Source of the DNA: Hippasteria phrygiana
Taxonomy: Eukaryota > Echinodermata > Asteroidea > Valvatida > Goniasteridae
NCBI GenBank assembly: GCA_037893225.1
Contig: JAZGUH010000225.1
Location: 310,001-374,000 of the forward strand
Reading direction: 5' to 3'
Length of the DNA: 64,000 nt
The first letter of the stretch is position 1. Each line of letters starts with the position of its first letter. Under the pieces are notes generated by a model, which worked only from the letters and a program-made list of their open reading frames with translations, did no database searches and was not told where the DNA came from. Both the position numbers and the translations under genes were made by a program. Shown here one piece after another: positions 12,309 through 23,600 of this stretch.

Positions 12309-12535
12309 GGCTGCACAGCCTGTTCTTGGCATACCAGCACCCCATCAATAACAGCCGGAGGCAAGGGGTTAAGAAGCCCTCTTGTGGCAGATAATTCTTG
12401 CCCAGTTAATATTATTCAGATGTGTCGAAGGATTTGTTGTGTGTGGTGGCCATGCATTTTTACAAGTCCGTTATTACAAAAGCATTTTAAATGTGAGGAT
12501 GGAATTTGTTATTTTTTTGCGTCGGGGATGATGAT

Positions 12536-12672
12536 GTAAATTAGAACAGAGATTTTTTTCTTTCTCTTTGTTACCCTATCCTGATGTAATGGAAAGCACT
12601 GAGTATACAGTGCTTCATACATTACGTCGGGATAGGGCAAAAAGAGAAAAAAATCTCTGTTCTAATTTACAT
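12536..12672. mobile_element. Foldback MITE with long hairpin arms
   Basis: TTAGAACAGAGATTTTTTTC at the left is matched by its reverse complement at the right (ending CTCTGTTCTAATTTAC), with arms of about 60 bp that also pair through ACGTCGGGATAGGG. A decayed relative is at about 51804-51920. Confidence 0.8.
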
Positions 12673-12674
12673 AA

Positions 12675-13360
12675 TTTTAAAGTTTGACTTGGCAAGCTCA
12701 GAGCAAAATATATATTTTATTGGAACAATTTCTGCTAGGCAGGTCTATGAAATTAACCTCAATTTAATGTTCCTTATGAAGGGAACTGATTTGGTGGCTT
12801 TCAACCCAACATTTTATCAAGCATTTAAGCACCGTTTGTATATTTATGCAATCTTTTTTTGTCTGAAGATTTGTTTGGAATAAATTGTAATACAAATTAT
12901 TTTTTGTTTAATATTTTGCTGTCCACTGACTGTCTTGTTCAAAATGCAGGTCACAACTTAGAGCCCCCATTTGTTATTGGTGTTTGACAACACGGTCAGG
13001 TAAACACTTTTGTTTGTATCATTAACAATTGGAAGTTTTATCTGAGTACATGCTCACATTTTGCGACAAACGATGGAAAGGTTTATGGGAATTGTGTCAA
13101 AATTGGACTTGGTGCATACCTAGCCCTATTGTCCCTAGCCTTCATACCCCATAGTGTGTGTGTGTGCTCTGTTAGTGTTGCGTAAAAGAGACTGGAGAGT
13201 GTATGGGAGCATAGAGGAAGTTGGGGTTCAGTTCCGCTGGTGGAAAAGCCTACATCTGTCAATGGGAATGTGTGAGGTTTCATTTTCCCAAATATCACAA
13301 CTTCAGGCCAAGTAACTAGCACAAAGGTATGATACTACAATAACCTTTACACATTTGTTA
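12675..13360. other. No gene seen
   Basis: AT-rich intergenic sequence between SCLT1 and the P copy at 13366. It holds AATAAA at 12879-12884. I see no exon with coding character. Confidence 0.5.
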
Positions 13361-13365
13361 GTTAA

Positions 13366-13568
13366 CCCCTTGGGCACGGTATTTTACGGGAGACGTCAGG
13401 GTGGTTCTGGCAGCCAAGTGAACCGCTACAATGTGTTTGTGCAGTCAAGCGTAACATAAACAATAATCCAACAATGGATTGAAACTGCACAAACGGTGGC
13501 AAATGGCGTCATCCGGCCTGGTGGCACTTTTTTTTTTATGCCATATGGCGTCATCCGTACGCAAGGGG
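13366..13568 (+). mobile_element. MITE family P, short form (203 bp)
   Basis: TTAA at 13362-13365 and 13569-13572. The ends CCCCTTGGG and CGTACGCAAGGGG are inverted. The interior has AATGGATTGAAACTGCAC and GGCGTCATCCGGCC. Confidence 0.85.
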
Positions 13569-13609
13569 TTAATGATCTGTTCATCCTGTAATTTTGTTTG
13601 TGACAGCCA

Positions 13610-13795
13610 CTCTGGGTAAAAGGTTGCAACAGAGGTGGTGGGGTTGGCCACATTTTAGGTTGCCAGCCCAACCACTCTTAGTTTTCCTAGGTCCAGATCT
13701 AAATAGAGGAGATAAATCATCCACATTTTCAGACCTACAACATAAAGAGAACAGAGTTCAGCAAAGGAATCATTCTTATTTCAGATTTCAATAAG
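13610..13795 (+). repeat. Dispersed repeat, direct partner at 15365-15535
   Basis: GCCACTCTGGGTAAAAGGTT, then CCACTCTTA.GTTTTCCT, GTCCAGAT and a final TTTTCAGACCTA recur in the same order at 15365-15535. Both copies lie between SCLT1 and ARHGEF33. Unknown class, no end repeats seen. Confidence 0.65.
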
Positions 13796-14688
13796 TGCCA
13801 AACGTGTAACAAAATATATACATTTATTTATCTTATCAAAAATACAAGCACAAAGAAGTACATAATTTAGTTCACCAAATAAAACTGGAAAATACCGTTT
13901 GTTAATCCATTAATGCCGGACAGATTTACAGCCATGACATGTAGTACATGGATTGTGAGCATCAACACAATTCAGAAATCACATAAGCACCGGTGCCTTT
14001 ATGTCTTTGTTTGCAAAAAGCAATATCATACCTGGAATAAATTTCAGTGATGAAAAAAACTGAAAATGCCTTTTTTTTCCCTGAGACTGGCTTGAATCCG
14101 ATTCTGTACAACAGTTATCGAGTCAGGAAAAATCGAATGAAAACACTGTCAAATTGTTCAAATCATTTCCCTATGGTTGAAACGTTAAAAATATGATTTT
14201 CTAATCTGTAGTATTCGTGATTTTGAAATACAGATACAAAAATGTATAGTTTAAGATTTTGTGTCTTGGAAATTCCACTTATGAAATGTTATCATTGATA
14301 TGAACTTTATTGCACCTGTTCTTTGTTTTCCAAATGGTCCCAGTAATTTACAATTTTAAAGTACTTCTGCCCACCATGTAAAAGTGTACTAGAAAGGCAG
14401 TACATATTTTAAATTCCTTTTCCTTCATTCTTCCCCAGCCCCCCCCCCCCCCCCCCCCAAAGTAAACACTTGGAATATATACCATTTGTTTATGAAATGT
14501 ACATATACATGTACTATTACATTCTGCTGTGCGTAGTCTGATCCAATCAAATATTACATTTTAACTTCAATCTAGCTCCATGGTAGCCAACATTACATAC
14601 TCAGGACATTTGGACCTGCAATCATTTATAATAACCCTGACGCTGCTAAATCCAACAAAATCCAACAATGGTAAAAAGCTGTTGTAAT

Positions 14689-15132
14689 TAGGGCTGTTCA
14701 TTTTCGAATAATTCAGTATTTTATTATTCCAAACTGGATTTGACCGAATATTCACATATTCGATAAGCGGCGATCAAGTTTTTCACGCGTCAGCTGCATG
14801 CCGCTCCATTACGCCGGTGTTGTACGTGCAGCGATCGATATCATGCTTGATCGACATTTTTTTGCATGCGCCTGCTGTATGGGTACGTAACGTTCTGATA
14901 AGAAACCAAACTCCAGCCTGCGTTTTTGCAGGAATATTTTTTTTACAAGTGTCAAGGGTTTTACATACAGACGGGAACAAAAACCTCTGGCCACAAAAAT
15001 GCAGCATTTGACACTGCTAAGCTCTGTAACTTTTCTACTAAAATAGCATCAGAGTCGTATCTGTACGTGCATGTATATTTTTTCAAATATTCAGTTGATT
15101 ATCGAATATTTGGTATATTCGGGACAGCCCTA
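14689..15132. mobile_element. hAT-type MITE with 8-bp target duplication
   Basis: GTTGTAAT at 14681-14688 and again at 15133-15140 flanks a 444-bp element with inverted ends TAGGGCTGTTC and GGACAGCCCTA. The CCAACA repeat it interrupts is continuous at about 34745-34775 (CTGTTGTAATTTGTTGGATT), giving the empty-site sequence. Rich in ATTCGAATATT-like motifs. An eroded minus-strand relative lies at about 24740-24915. Intergenic, or within an intron if the exon at 15674 is used. Confidence 0.9.
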
Positions 15133-15673
15133 GTTGTAATTTGTTGAATTTAGCTGTCAATACAAACTACCCGGTGTGTTGGATATTGTTGTATTCAGCA
15201 GGGTAGCAGCTAACCCATAAAACCACACTTCTCTTTTACTTCACATGGTACGTCCACAAACTTTCTGTCTAGTTGTACTCTCCACCATGAAAATCCTCAA
15301 ATCACATTCACCCAAGTGTGATGTAGCTTCATATCTGCATTTTTTTTAAAATAGAAATCACCCAAGGCTAAAAGCCACTCTAGGTAAAAAGTTACGATCA
15401 GAGGTAGTAGGGGTGGGGACATTTTAAATTGCCAACCCTGCCACTCTTACGGTTTTCCTGGGCCCAGATGTAAAAAGAGGATAATTCTTCAACAGATTCC
15501 AAAGAAATTATTCCAATTTTCAGACCTATATAGACCCAGGCGGGTTAACTCGCCACCAGTTCACCTCCCCCCGGTGAGAGAGAAAATGTTGCTACACATA
15601 AACAAGACTACAAATTTTCACTACAAATGGTTCATGATGTGCATAGAGCAGAAAGCAACAATGTTTTAGGCTG

Positions 15674-15809
15674 CTATACATTACTGTATAGAGGTCCATC
15701 TTCATCGTCGGATGTATCCAATGAGTGTGTTGGTTGTTCTCCTTTACTGCTGTTGACCGTCTGGCTGTGTTCCACACTACATTCAATGACGTGACTGCCT
15801 TGTTTGTGA
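15674..15809 (-). CDS. Candidate alternative last coding exon of ARHGEF33
   Basis: A long pyrimidine run and TTCAG precede 15809. An open frame of 44 codons follows, ending at TAG (15676-15674), acidic near its end (LDTSDDEDGPLYSNV). It starts with one base of a split codon, so it joins in phase both to exon 13 (ends 19114) and to a donor-like AAAAG/GTAATT overlapping the stop codon of exon 14 (exon end 17697). The second route gives an 883-aa product in place of 839. The PLYSNV tail has the look of a tyrosine phosphorylation site, but no function can be stated. It could instead belong to another gene or be chance. Confidence 0.4.
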
Positions 15810-15961
15810 CTGAATCATAAAAAAAAGAAATTCAGCTTTCAGAATATATACATCAATTTGCATTGTTTTTGCACTGATCTCTACACAAACAAAATCTGGA
15901 TAGTGCATTAACCGTTGGAATTATTTGCACTGTAGAGCATAAGAAAATGTGAATAGTACTA

Positions 15962-16095
15962 AAGGTGAAACAGTGCTCACCGGATAGTAGTACTCGAGCT
16001 TTCAGTGCGATGCACCTTCATCATTCCCCTGATAAAGGTGCATCGCACCGAAAGCTCGGGTACTACTATCCGGTGAGCATAGCTGTTTCACATTT
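15962..16095. mobile_element. Hairpin MITE
   Basis: GTGCTCACCGGATAGTAGTA, CTCGAGCTTTCAGTGCGATG and GCACC are matched by reverse complements to the right, ending CTATCCGGTGAGCAT. Arms are about 55 bp around a short loop, and the outer parts GTGAAACAGTG and GCTGTTTCACA also pair. Confidence 0.85.
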
Positions 16096-16457
16096 ACTAT
16101 TCACATTTTTGGTAGCCCAAAAACAACCTGAAACGGCATACTTCCACTACCTTTAGAGTCCAACCACATGTACCGATGAAGAAAAATGATACTAAGACCT
16201 CTCGATTCGGTCCAGTAGTTTTTGCTCCAGAGCCTATTTTGTGAAGCAAAGTCGGGTCACTTGGCCATTGTTCCATGCAGAAAAGACCATGATGATGGCA
16301 TACTTGTGTTTAATTACTCACGAGTTAATTACTGCAAATTATGTGGTATCTTAAACAAAGAAATACGTTGATTTTACAAAAGTTAAATTTGTCTCATATG
16401 TATGGAGAATAAGTACGTGTATCTTGCCGTATAGCCAGGGATCACGCCCCAAGTGAC

Positions 16458-16565
16458 CAGTGTTGTAACCAAGTCATTTTTTCTCGAGTCAAGTCAAGTC
16501 ACAAGTCAAATTTTCCCAAGTAAACTTTTTCCAAGTCAAGTCAAGTCCCAAGTCAATTTTGTTCA
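16458..16565. repeat. AGTCAAGTC repeat, left part of a hAT-type MITE
   Basis: CAGTGTTGTAACCAAGTCA resembles the left end of the complete element at 28991 (CAGAGTTGTTAATCGAGTCA) and is followed by AGTCAAGTC tandem motifs. The right end is missing where family Q copy 2 begins. Confidence 0.55.
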
Positions 16566-17109
16566 AGTCAATTGAGTATTCCAATGACAAAATGACAATG
16601 CATTGGCTAGCACGCATGCACTGTACAAAATCAACCGGTGTGCCATTTCGATCGACAATTCTCCATGCAGCTCGAAATTATTACGAAATACCTTACTAGA
16701 CTGTAAGTTAATAGTAGTCTCAATCATCCTGTGAAATGATGGCACCAGGTGTGCTGTCGTTGTCGAGAAAAGTGGAAATTTACATTGGTTTCCAACGCTT
16801 TTTCAGCTGGAAATCGTTGGGAAAATTGCCCTATAGCCTTTAGTCAAGGCACACATGGCTACCCGGACAAGTGGCGTGCCCCGGACATGCTGGCATTCGG
16901 GGCGCGTCACACGTCCAGGTAGCCACACGCGCCTTGACTAAAGGCTATCATCTGCCCGACGGTTGAAAACGAGTGCTGTTTTTGTCTTCGCCATTCAACA
17001 ACGCAAAACTTTGAACAGGTCAGTGGAACGATATTTCCTATAAAATACTAACCCCCAAAATCCGCCCATTTATGAAAATTGCAACAATGACCAATCATGT
17101 ACACTACCT
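16565..17109 (-). mobile_element. MITE family Q copy 2
   Basis: Inverted relative to 3125-3598. It shares the internal hairpin TAGCCTTTAGTCAAGG, the CCTGTTCAAAGTTTTGCGTT segment and the end TGATTGGTCATTGTTGCAA (read on the minus strand). TTAA lies at 17110-17113. The other end is not recognisable. Confidence 0.8.
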
Positions 17110-17114
17110 TTAAA

Positions 17115-17690
17115 TTTTAATACATTTTCAAAGTGAACAGAGAAATCGGCAGGAGCGGGACGCTTCCAATTCCCACAGTATTAATGCATATATCAATCTT
17201 TGGGCATAGCACATAATGAAGACCATTATGAAGACCATATAGAGTCTACAGTGTAGTAAGTGCTCTTTTTTTCATTTTGAAAAATTTGGAGGATATCCAT
17301 TCCTAGAAATTTTCAGATAACTGATATAGCAGCTTTCAAAATGGGGAGCAAAAAGACCACAATTAATAGAGAAACCTGTGGAAATTGGAAATCCAAGTTA
17401 AGTGTAGCATTATCAAGCTTACATTGTTCTTGAATCTCAACTCTTTTGGGAGTGGGGCTGTGTATTTGCAAAAATCAAATAACACTATACTGCCACAAAC
17501 TGCTAACTGGAATGACCTGAAATATGTAATTGATCAATGTCACGAAGGCCCGATGTTTTGAGGCCAGCAGATTTGTTTTGAGAAAACACAAACTTATAAA
17601 AGTATGACACAGAAGATCAACACAACTATTACACTAGAACTCAAACTCAGTGTAACATTTCTATTTATTTAGAATGGGCAGCAAATTTGT
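17115..17690. other. No exon seen; 3' flank of ARHGEF33
   Basis: AT-rich unique-looking sequence. It contains TTTATT (minus-strand AATAAA) at 17664-17669, 24 nt past the ARHGEF33 stop codon. Confidence 0.45.
17664..17669 (-). terminator. Candidate poly(A) signal for ARHGEF33
   Basis: AATAAA on the minus strand, 24 nt after the stop codon ending at 17693. This gives an unusually short 3' UTR, so a more distal site (AATAAA at 13828-13823) is also possible, especially for the longer isoform. Confidence 0.35.
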
Positions 17691-17692
17691 AA

Positions 17693-20600
17693 TTACCTTT
17701 TTCCAAATATATTCCTCAAGGAACCCGTCAGAAAATTGGACTTCTTGGCAGATCTGCTTACTGGAGTGGGATTATCCCGTGGACTTTTGTTCAAGACAGT
17801 CTTCTCTTTTGTTCTTGGTGTGGAAATCTTCTCTGATTGTCCGTTTACATGATTTTTTTCATTCCACGCGTCCGGCTTTGTGAATTCCGGAGTCCCCACT
17901 AGATTCAAGTGTGCAATTGAATGAGCCCTCTTCTGATGTCCAGACCTGCCTGGACATCGCAGCTGCACTGCACCGTTTACTCTTTCTTCAGAGCCAAAAC
18001 CATTGACTTGATGTTTGCTTGTAACAGACAAACTCCGACGACGTTGTTTCAGCCGCTGTTCCTCGAGCATATTGCTCTCTGCAAAGACGATGTCAGTTCC
18101 TGCAACCACGGTGTAATAATTGTGAGGTGTTGAGGACCTAGATGATGATGAACTCGATGTAGGCGACCCAAACTTGTGTCTAGGACTCAGATACCACTGG
18201 TTCACACCTGCCTGCCTGGATCTAGGTAGAGCATTGGACAGTGATGACAGCTCATATCCAACCTCGACGTCTGTATCGTCCTCGCTGCAAGTCCCATACA
18301 TTGGAAGCTCAGGGAGATTAGTCTGGGACCTGGAACCCTTTCTCTTAGATCTTTCCACATTGTGGATTCTGTACGTTGGTTCACCATCGTTGATGGCTTG
18401 CGCTGGGATGCAAGTCCTGCCCGAAATGACTCCAGTCGTGGGGGCATTACTAGGCAAGCCCTGGTAGGATTCGTTCAGTATCCTCTGATCGAAGCTTCCT
18501 CGCCTGGCCATCCACCCATGCTGCTTTACCGACCTAGGACTGGCATGCACCACAGCTTCCTTGTTGTCCACCAGGGTGAAACCAGCGAAGGAGGCTCTTC
18601 GGTTCCTCCTGTAACTGTTCAAAAGAGTCTGACTGTGACCTTGGGATTTTCAAGTTTTTTGTGGTACTTTTTGTCTCGGATTTTGCACATTCTGCATTGA
18701 ATTATAACTAAAGTGACTGGAAAATAGTTCACAAGCTGTGATCAAATGATTTTACCTCGATAGGTCTAACCGAGATAGATCTGCTACAATAGATCTACCT
18801 CGACAGGTCTACCATTAGGTCTGACCTGTCGCGGCAGACCTGTCGCGGCAGACCTGTCGCGGCAGACCTGTCGCGGCAGACCTGTCGCGGCAGACCTGTC
18901 GCGGCAGACCTGTCGCGGCAGACCTGTCGCGGCAGACCTGTCGCGGCAGACCTGTCGCGGCAGACCTGTCGCGGCAGACCTGTCGCGGCAGACCTGTCGC
19001 GGCAGACCTGTCGCGGCAGACCTGTTACCCAATGTACCCACGGCACTTGGACACAAAAGACGAAGGTATTAGGTCTACTGAGTATTCTATTTTGTGCAAT
19101 TTTTACGACTTACTCATGAGGAGTGCATCTGCTGTTCGGTGGCACTTCATTCATGGACTGCACCCCACTATCCTTGGTAAGAGATGAGGACTGACTGCTC
19201 ATTAATACCTGAGGGGAGTAGGTGAATGCCAGACTACCTCTCCTGTAGGACAACAGAAACCACAAACTTAAATTATCTGTGTACGGGAGCACGGCTCTAG
19301 ACTGACGTCTATCTAGACTTGAACAGCACGACCAGGTATAAGTAGTACACTCTTCTAAATGAAAAATCCAGACGATTAGTGGCACTGGCTAGACCATTTG
19401 GAACTGTAGAAGACTGAATATATCTTCTTTTTTTATCGGTTGAGGCGATGAGGTATAGAAAGCCCCATCAGTGGGTTGGAATGTATTCGTGAAAAACTGT
19501 ACAGGGGTGATATTTGCCAAAAATAAAAAATCCAAGACAAATCCATGAAAAATCCACGAGGACCCCAGATCAACATATAGTTAGTATTTGCCTAAAGGCA
19601 CCTCCTTAAAATATATGTTTTTATTGGTCTATATCCACTTTTACAGGTAAAAACACCTTTAGGACAACACCTCAGGAATTCCAGATTGCAAAAGAGATTC
19701 TTTAAACATTCTGAAATCCCGACAAAAAATCCTGAAATCAAGAAAAATTCTGACAAATCTCACCCCTCACTGTATTAAACTCCCAGCACCATTTTTCCCA
19801 AAATATTTTGCTGGGCAAAAAAAAAAATTGGGGTCACTTTTTAATAAAACTTTAAATTAGGTCTTGAAAATTTACATATGCACTGTCATCAAAAACCTGT
19901 ATACATGCCTGTTGCAAATAGTTAATAGACTCCTTCTCCCCCTTTGACATTTGAAAGCATTAAACTGAGAACGCAAGCAAGCCAGGCGCTGAGCATTCCC
20001 CCTTCCATCCGTTCCGCAGTTGCACGAACCCCGACATGACTGGAAGACATAAGCTGACCTTTGAATCCTCAAATGTATGATTCCCAGGTCAGGCCCATCG
20101 TACATACATACGGCCGCGGGAGGCAATTTCCACACATGAACACTATACGCCAAATATTCACACCAACATTTTGACGTCATTAGCGAACAGTGCTACATAC
20201 CAAACATTTAAATTCAATGATTCTCCTGACCTTTCTGACAGGAAGAGCCTGTTAGTCTGTGCTACGTCCAGGGCCTGTTCGATGGCTGGGTTCATTGTGG
20301 TCAAGAAGTTACCCAAGTGTGTCAGGCAAGATTCCACGTGGAAATACTCAGGGTGACCTGACTCTGTGTACTCCAGCACTGTCTGTATGGTACGCATATG
20401 AAAGGTGATGCAATGTTGTTAACACGAAATCAGCAGCAAAGTTTATGGTTTGTTCGGTAATGACTGAAACGGAAAAGTATCATGGACTTTCCAAAACCTT
20501 GGCTTCAACTTCGGCTTCAGCTCCGTCTCCAGGTATTCTCCTAGCTCCACTGCTAATCTGAAACCTTGAATAATTTAACAAACTAAACAGGCTCCGCCTC

Positions 20601-23600
20601 TGGTTCCAAATAAAAGACTCTCACTGATGTACATATAGAAAAATAGTATCCATGATCTAACCACATTAGAAGAAGCTGAATCCAGGCTTTGAGAAATGGG
20701 CAAGATTTTCCTCTATCGATGAGCAGTTAGCTACTCTGGGAGATTTTAAATCACAGTTTCATAAGGCATAACAATTGACAATTTGTGGTAAAATCTCGAG
20801 AATGCAATTCCTGACAGGGCTATGCACAAATGAGTGACAGATTGATTGAAAAGACCTTGTATTTTTTTTATTTTTTTTTAAATACAGCCAAACACAATGC
20901 ATGATCAAGCCACTGAAAGTGAAGGCAAACTGGAAAAATAGGAAAAAGGGAAAAATACTATATAAGCACAGGAAAGTCAACACAGTCCCAGCTTAAAATT
21001 GTTGGGCTACCAGCTACCGGGATACTCTTTATGCTGACAGGTTTACCGCTCTCATTGTTTTTAACAAAGTGTAAAACAAATGAAAAATTCTTCAATTCCA
21101 CCTTGGCTTGAACCTCTAAGTTGAAAAACCGTGCAAATTATACTCTCCGTACAAAATTGAAATCTCTTCAAAATAATTTACCGAGATTGAATTTAGTTTT
21201 AAAACTTCAGGACATGATAGAAAAGGAGTTTCAGTTTCAAAAAACAATTAAAATCTCAAAACTGATTTATCAGTAAAAACAATTTAGAATATCAAAGAGC
21301 AACTTTCTGCTTCTTTCAATGGGCCACTTCACATTTTCATAACAGAGACGAATACTCGGACACGAAAAATTTAAGGCAGAAAAAGAATCTAAAATCACAC
21401 TTAAACCAAATATTGATGCATTCAGCCAACACAAGGAATATGACAAATTTCAGCTCAATATAAAACAACACCAACAACTCTGAAGAACATTCTGTGGTAA
21501 AGATTTCAAAATAAAACACTTCAAGAAATCTTTGTGGCAAGCACTGTACCTTAAGGTGTAGAACGTAGGCTGGTATTCTTTGAATAGGAGCCAGGAGGTA
21601 GCCTAGAAGATCAGCCTGTTCATCCTCAATGTCAACCAGTTGTTTCTACAAGACATATTGAACGTTGGAGTCTTCATTTCATGACTTATAATTCCAATTC
21701 TTACCCATGTTTCATTGTTCTAAACAGTGATTATGAGTTAACTTTTGGCCAAACAGCCTGTGATATGAGCAGACAAATTTCACATGGATGAAAATAGCAC
21801 TTCTGGCTTTGAAAGCGAGGTTCAGTGCCTAGTAAACAACCTAAGTTGCGTTCCTTCGCGTGCAATTTATACACGGTAAAATCTTTTGAATTTTGGAAAG
21901 TCGCTGATGATCGAGTCATCCAAAAACAATCTGATGCAGGTAGGTTTATTTGGGAATCCTAGTTGAACATCATGTCGATTATTAGAATGAATTGGGACAA
22001 TTTGTGTCACGATGAACCAATACCGTTTGACCGTGCCCTACGCCGTCATTTTGCCGTGATTTATGCATGCATGAATGGATTTGTCCAATAGCACTGTGTT
22101 CGGTTAACACTGATGAGACCTCGTTTCAACATGGAAGTGCTCAGACAGAAAGCAAATTAGATTTTGACAATAGTTTTTGGCAAAATGTTCCAGTCAACTT
22201 GAAGAGTTTTACATATTTGTTCACGTATACTTTGGATATTAACTACAATACCTTTAGAAAGTTGGTCAGCTTTGCCGATTTCCTTGTACGACGGGACAGA
22301 AGTGAGACACTCTCTGGAAAGGAGCTGATGTACGTAGCATATTGCGACAGAAATTTTGCCTGCATTCAAAACAAGGAATTTTTTTAATAACAGGGTTTAC
22401 GTAGAAGTTCTAAAAAGTCAAAACAACAACCTTTTGAATACGGCAGAGTAAAAATATAAAGTTCAAGGCAAAGAGAGTGACTAGTTTTCAAATGTCTTTA
22501 AAAAGTTACGGAAGAAGTCCAAAAAGTTCTAAATGTATTTAATTTCCAAATGCCCGCCATAAGCATCCTTGATGAATTAACACTGAATGAAGTAATCTTC
22601 TATTAAGAAAGTCATATCGTCAAAATCTTTTTTTACAAGGGAGCACCTCAAAAGTTGGAAAGCTAAGAACATTTCAATGATATCCCAGCCTGTTTCATCA
22701 ATTGTAATTCTAACTGGCAACAGCTTGGGATTAGTGTGTGATCCCGTATATAAGGGATCATTTCATATCAGGGCTGTAGTCGAGTCCATCAAAAGTTATG
22801 AAAGGACTTGTGATTGGACTTGAGGAAAGGACTTGTGAAAGGACTTGCAGGGACTCGACTACAGCCCTGTTTCATATTGTCAGAAAGCAGTATCACTAGC
22901 AGGCACTGCTTTTTTTTTTTGGCAGTACGAGCATTAATAATGCCCAGCTCATTCTATACAAGTCAGTGCACACAGGCATGCAGTTCCGTCACCACAATAT
23001 TCACGAGGATTGTGTGATCCTCTCACAGTGCTTTACAAAGAATCCAATTGCGCCATTGCTGAAGTAATCTGGCTCTCTGGCTAATCCATCTCGGTGGACA
23101 ATGGGAAGAGCTCTTCATTGCAGCAAGACCTCCACTAATGGGGTTCTTTGTCCATGATCTGACCACTGCAAAACAGTTTTGACTTCATGATTATTCAGTT
23201 ATTCAAGCCGCCTGCCTTCCCGTTCATCGGAAAGGTTTGAGATACAGAATGCGGCACCACAAAGAAAAACAACAGTACCGCATCTAGACAATATGAAATG
23301 CTGCCCCATGTGCACACTTACTAAGGAACATGCCGGGAACACTGCATTCTAACCAAGAACAAAGTTTTCCTGAAGGAAACAACCGCAGGGAACAGAATTT
23401 TGAGATGTTCCTTCACTATATCTTCTAAGAATGTTGTGCAACACCAGACAAAACCTCTTGAAATCAAACAAGGTTACTCCATATTCAGTTATAAATACCA
23501 ACATTTTCTGCTCCAGCAAATTGAGCGAAGATATCACCATGCATTCCTTGCCACTTTGTGTCAGCGAGTCGCGTCTCTAAGGCACACAGCAGACAGCAGT

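Larger units (their letters stand above)
11609..12368 (+). mobile_element. MITE family P, long form, split by a nested insertion
   Basis: Starts just after the SCLT1 stop codon (TGA 11602-11604, then TCAA, a degenerate TTAA) with CTTCTTGAAT and ends GCAAGGGG before TTAA at 12369-12372. It aligns with 1951-2246 up to TATTGTTTGCGTTTA near 11815 and again from GGCTGCACAGCCTG near 12308. Between lies a foreign segment of about 490 bp. The left part carries AATAAA at 11706-11711. Confidence 0.8.

Noticed and set aside
18784..19056. Long minus-strand open frames with repeated RSAATGLPRQVC
   Set aside because: They read through the 14-bp minisatellite, whose unit has no stop in any frame. No splice or start context.
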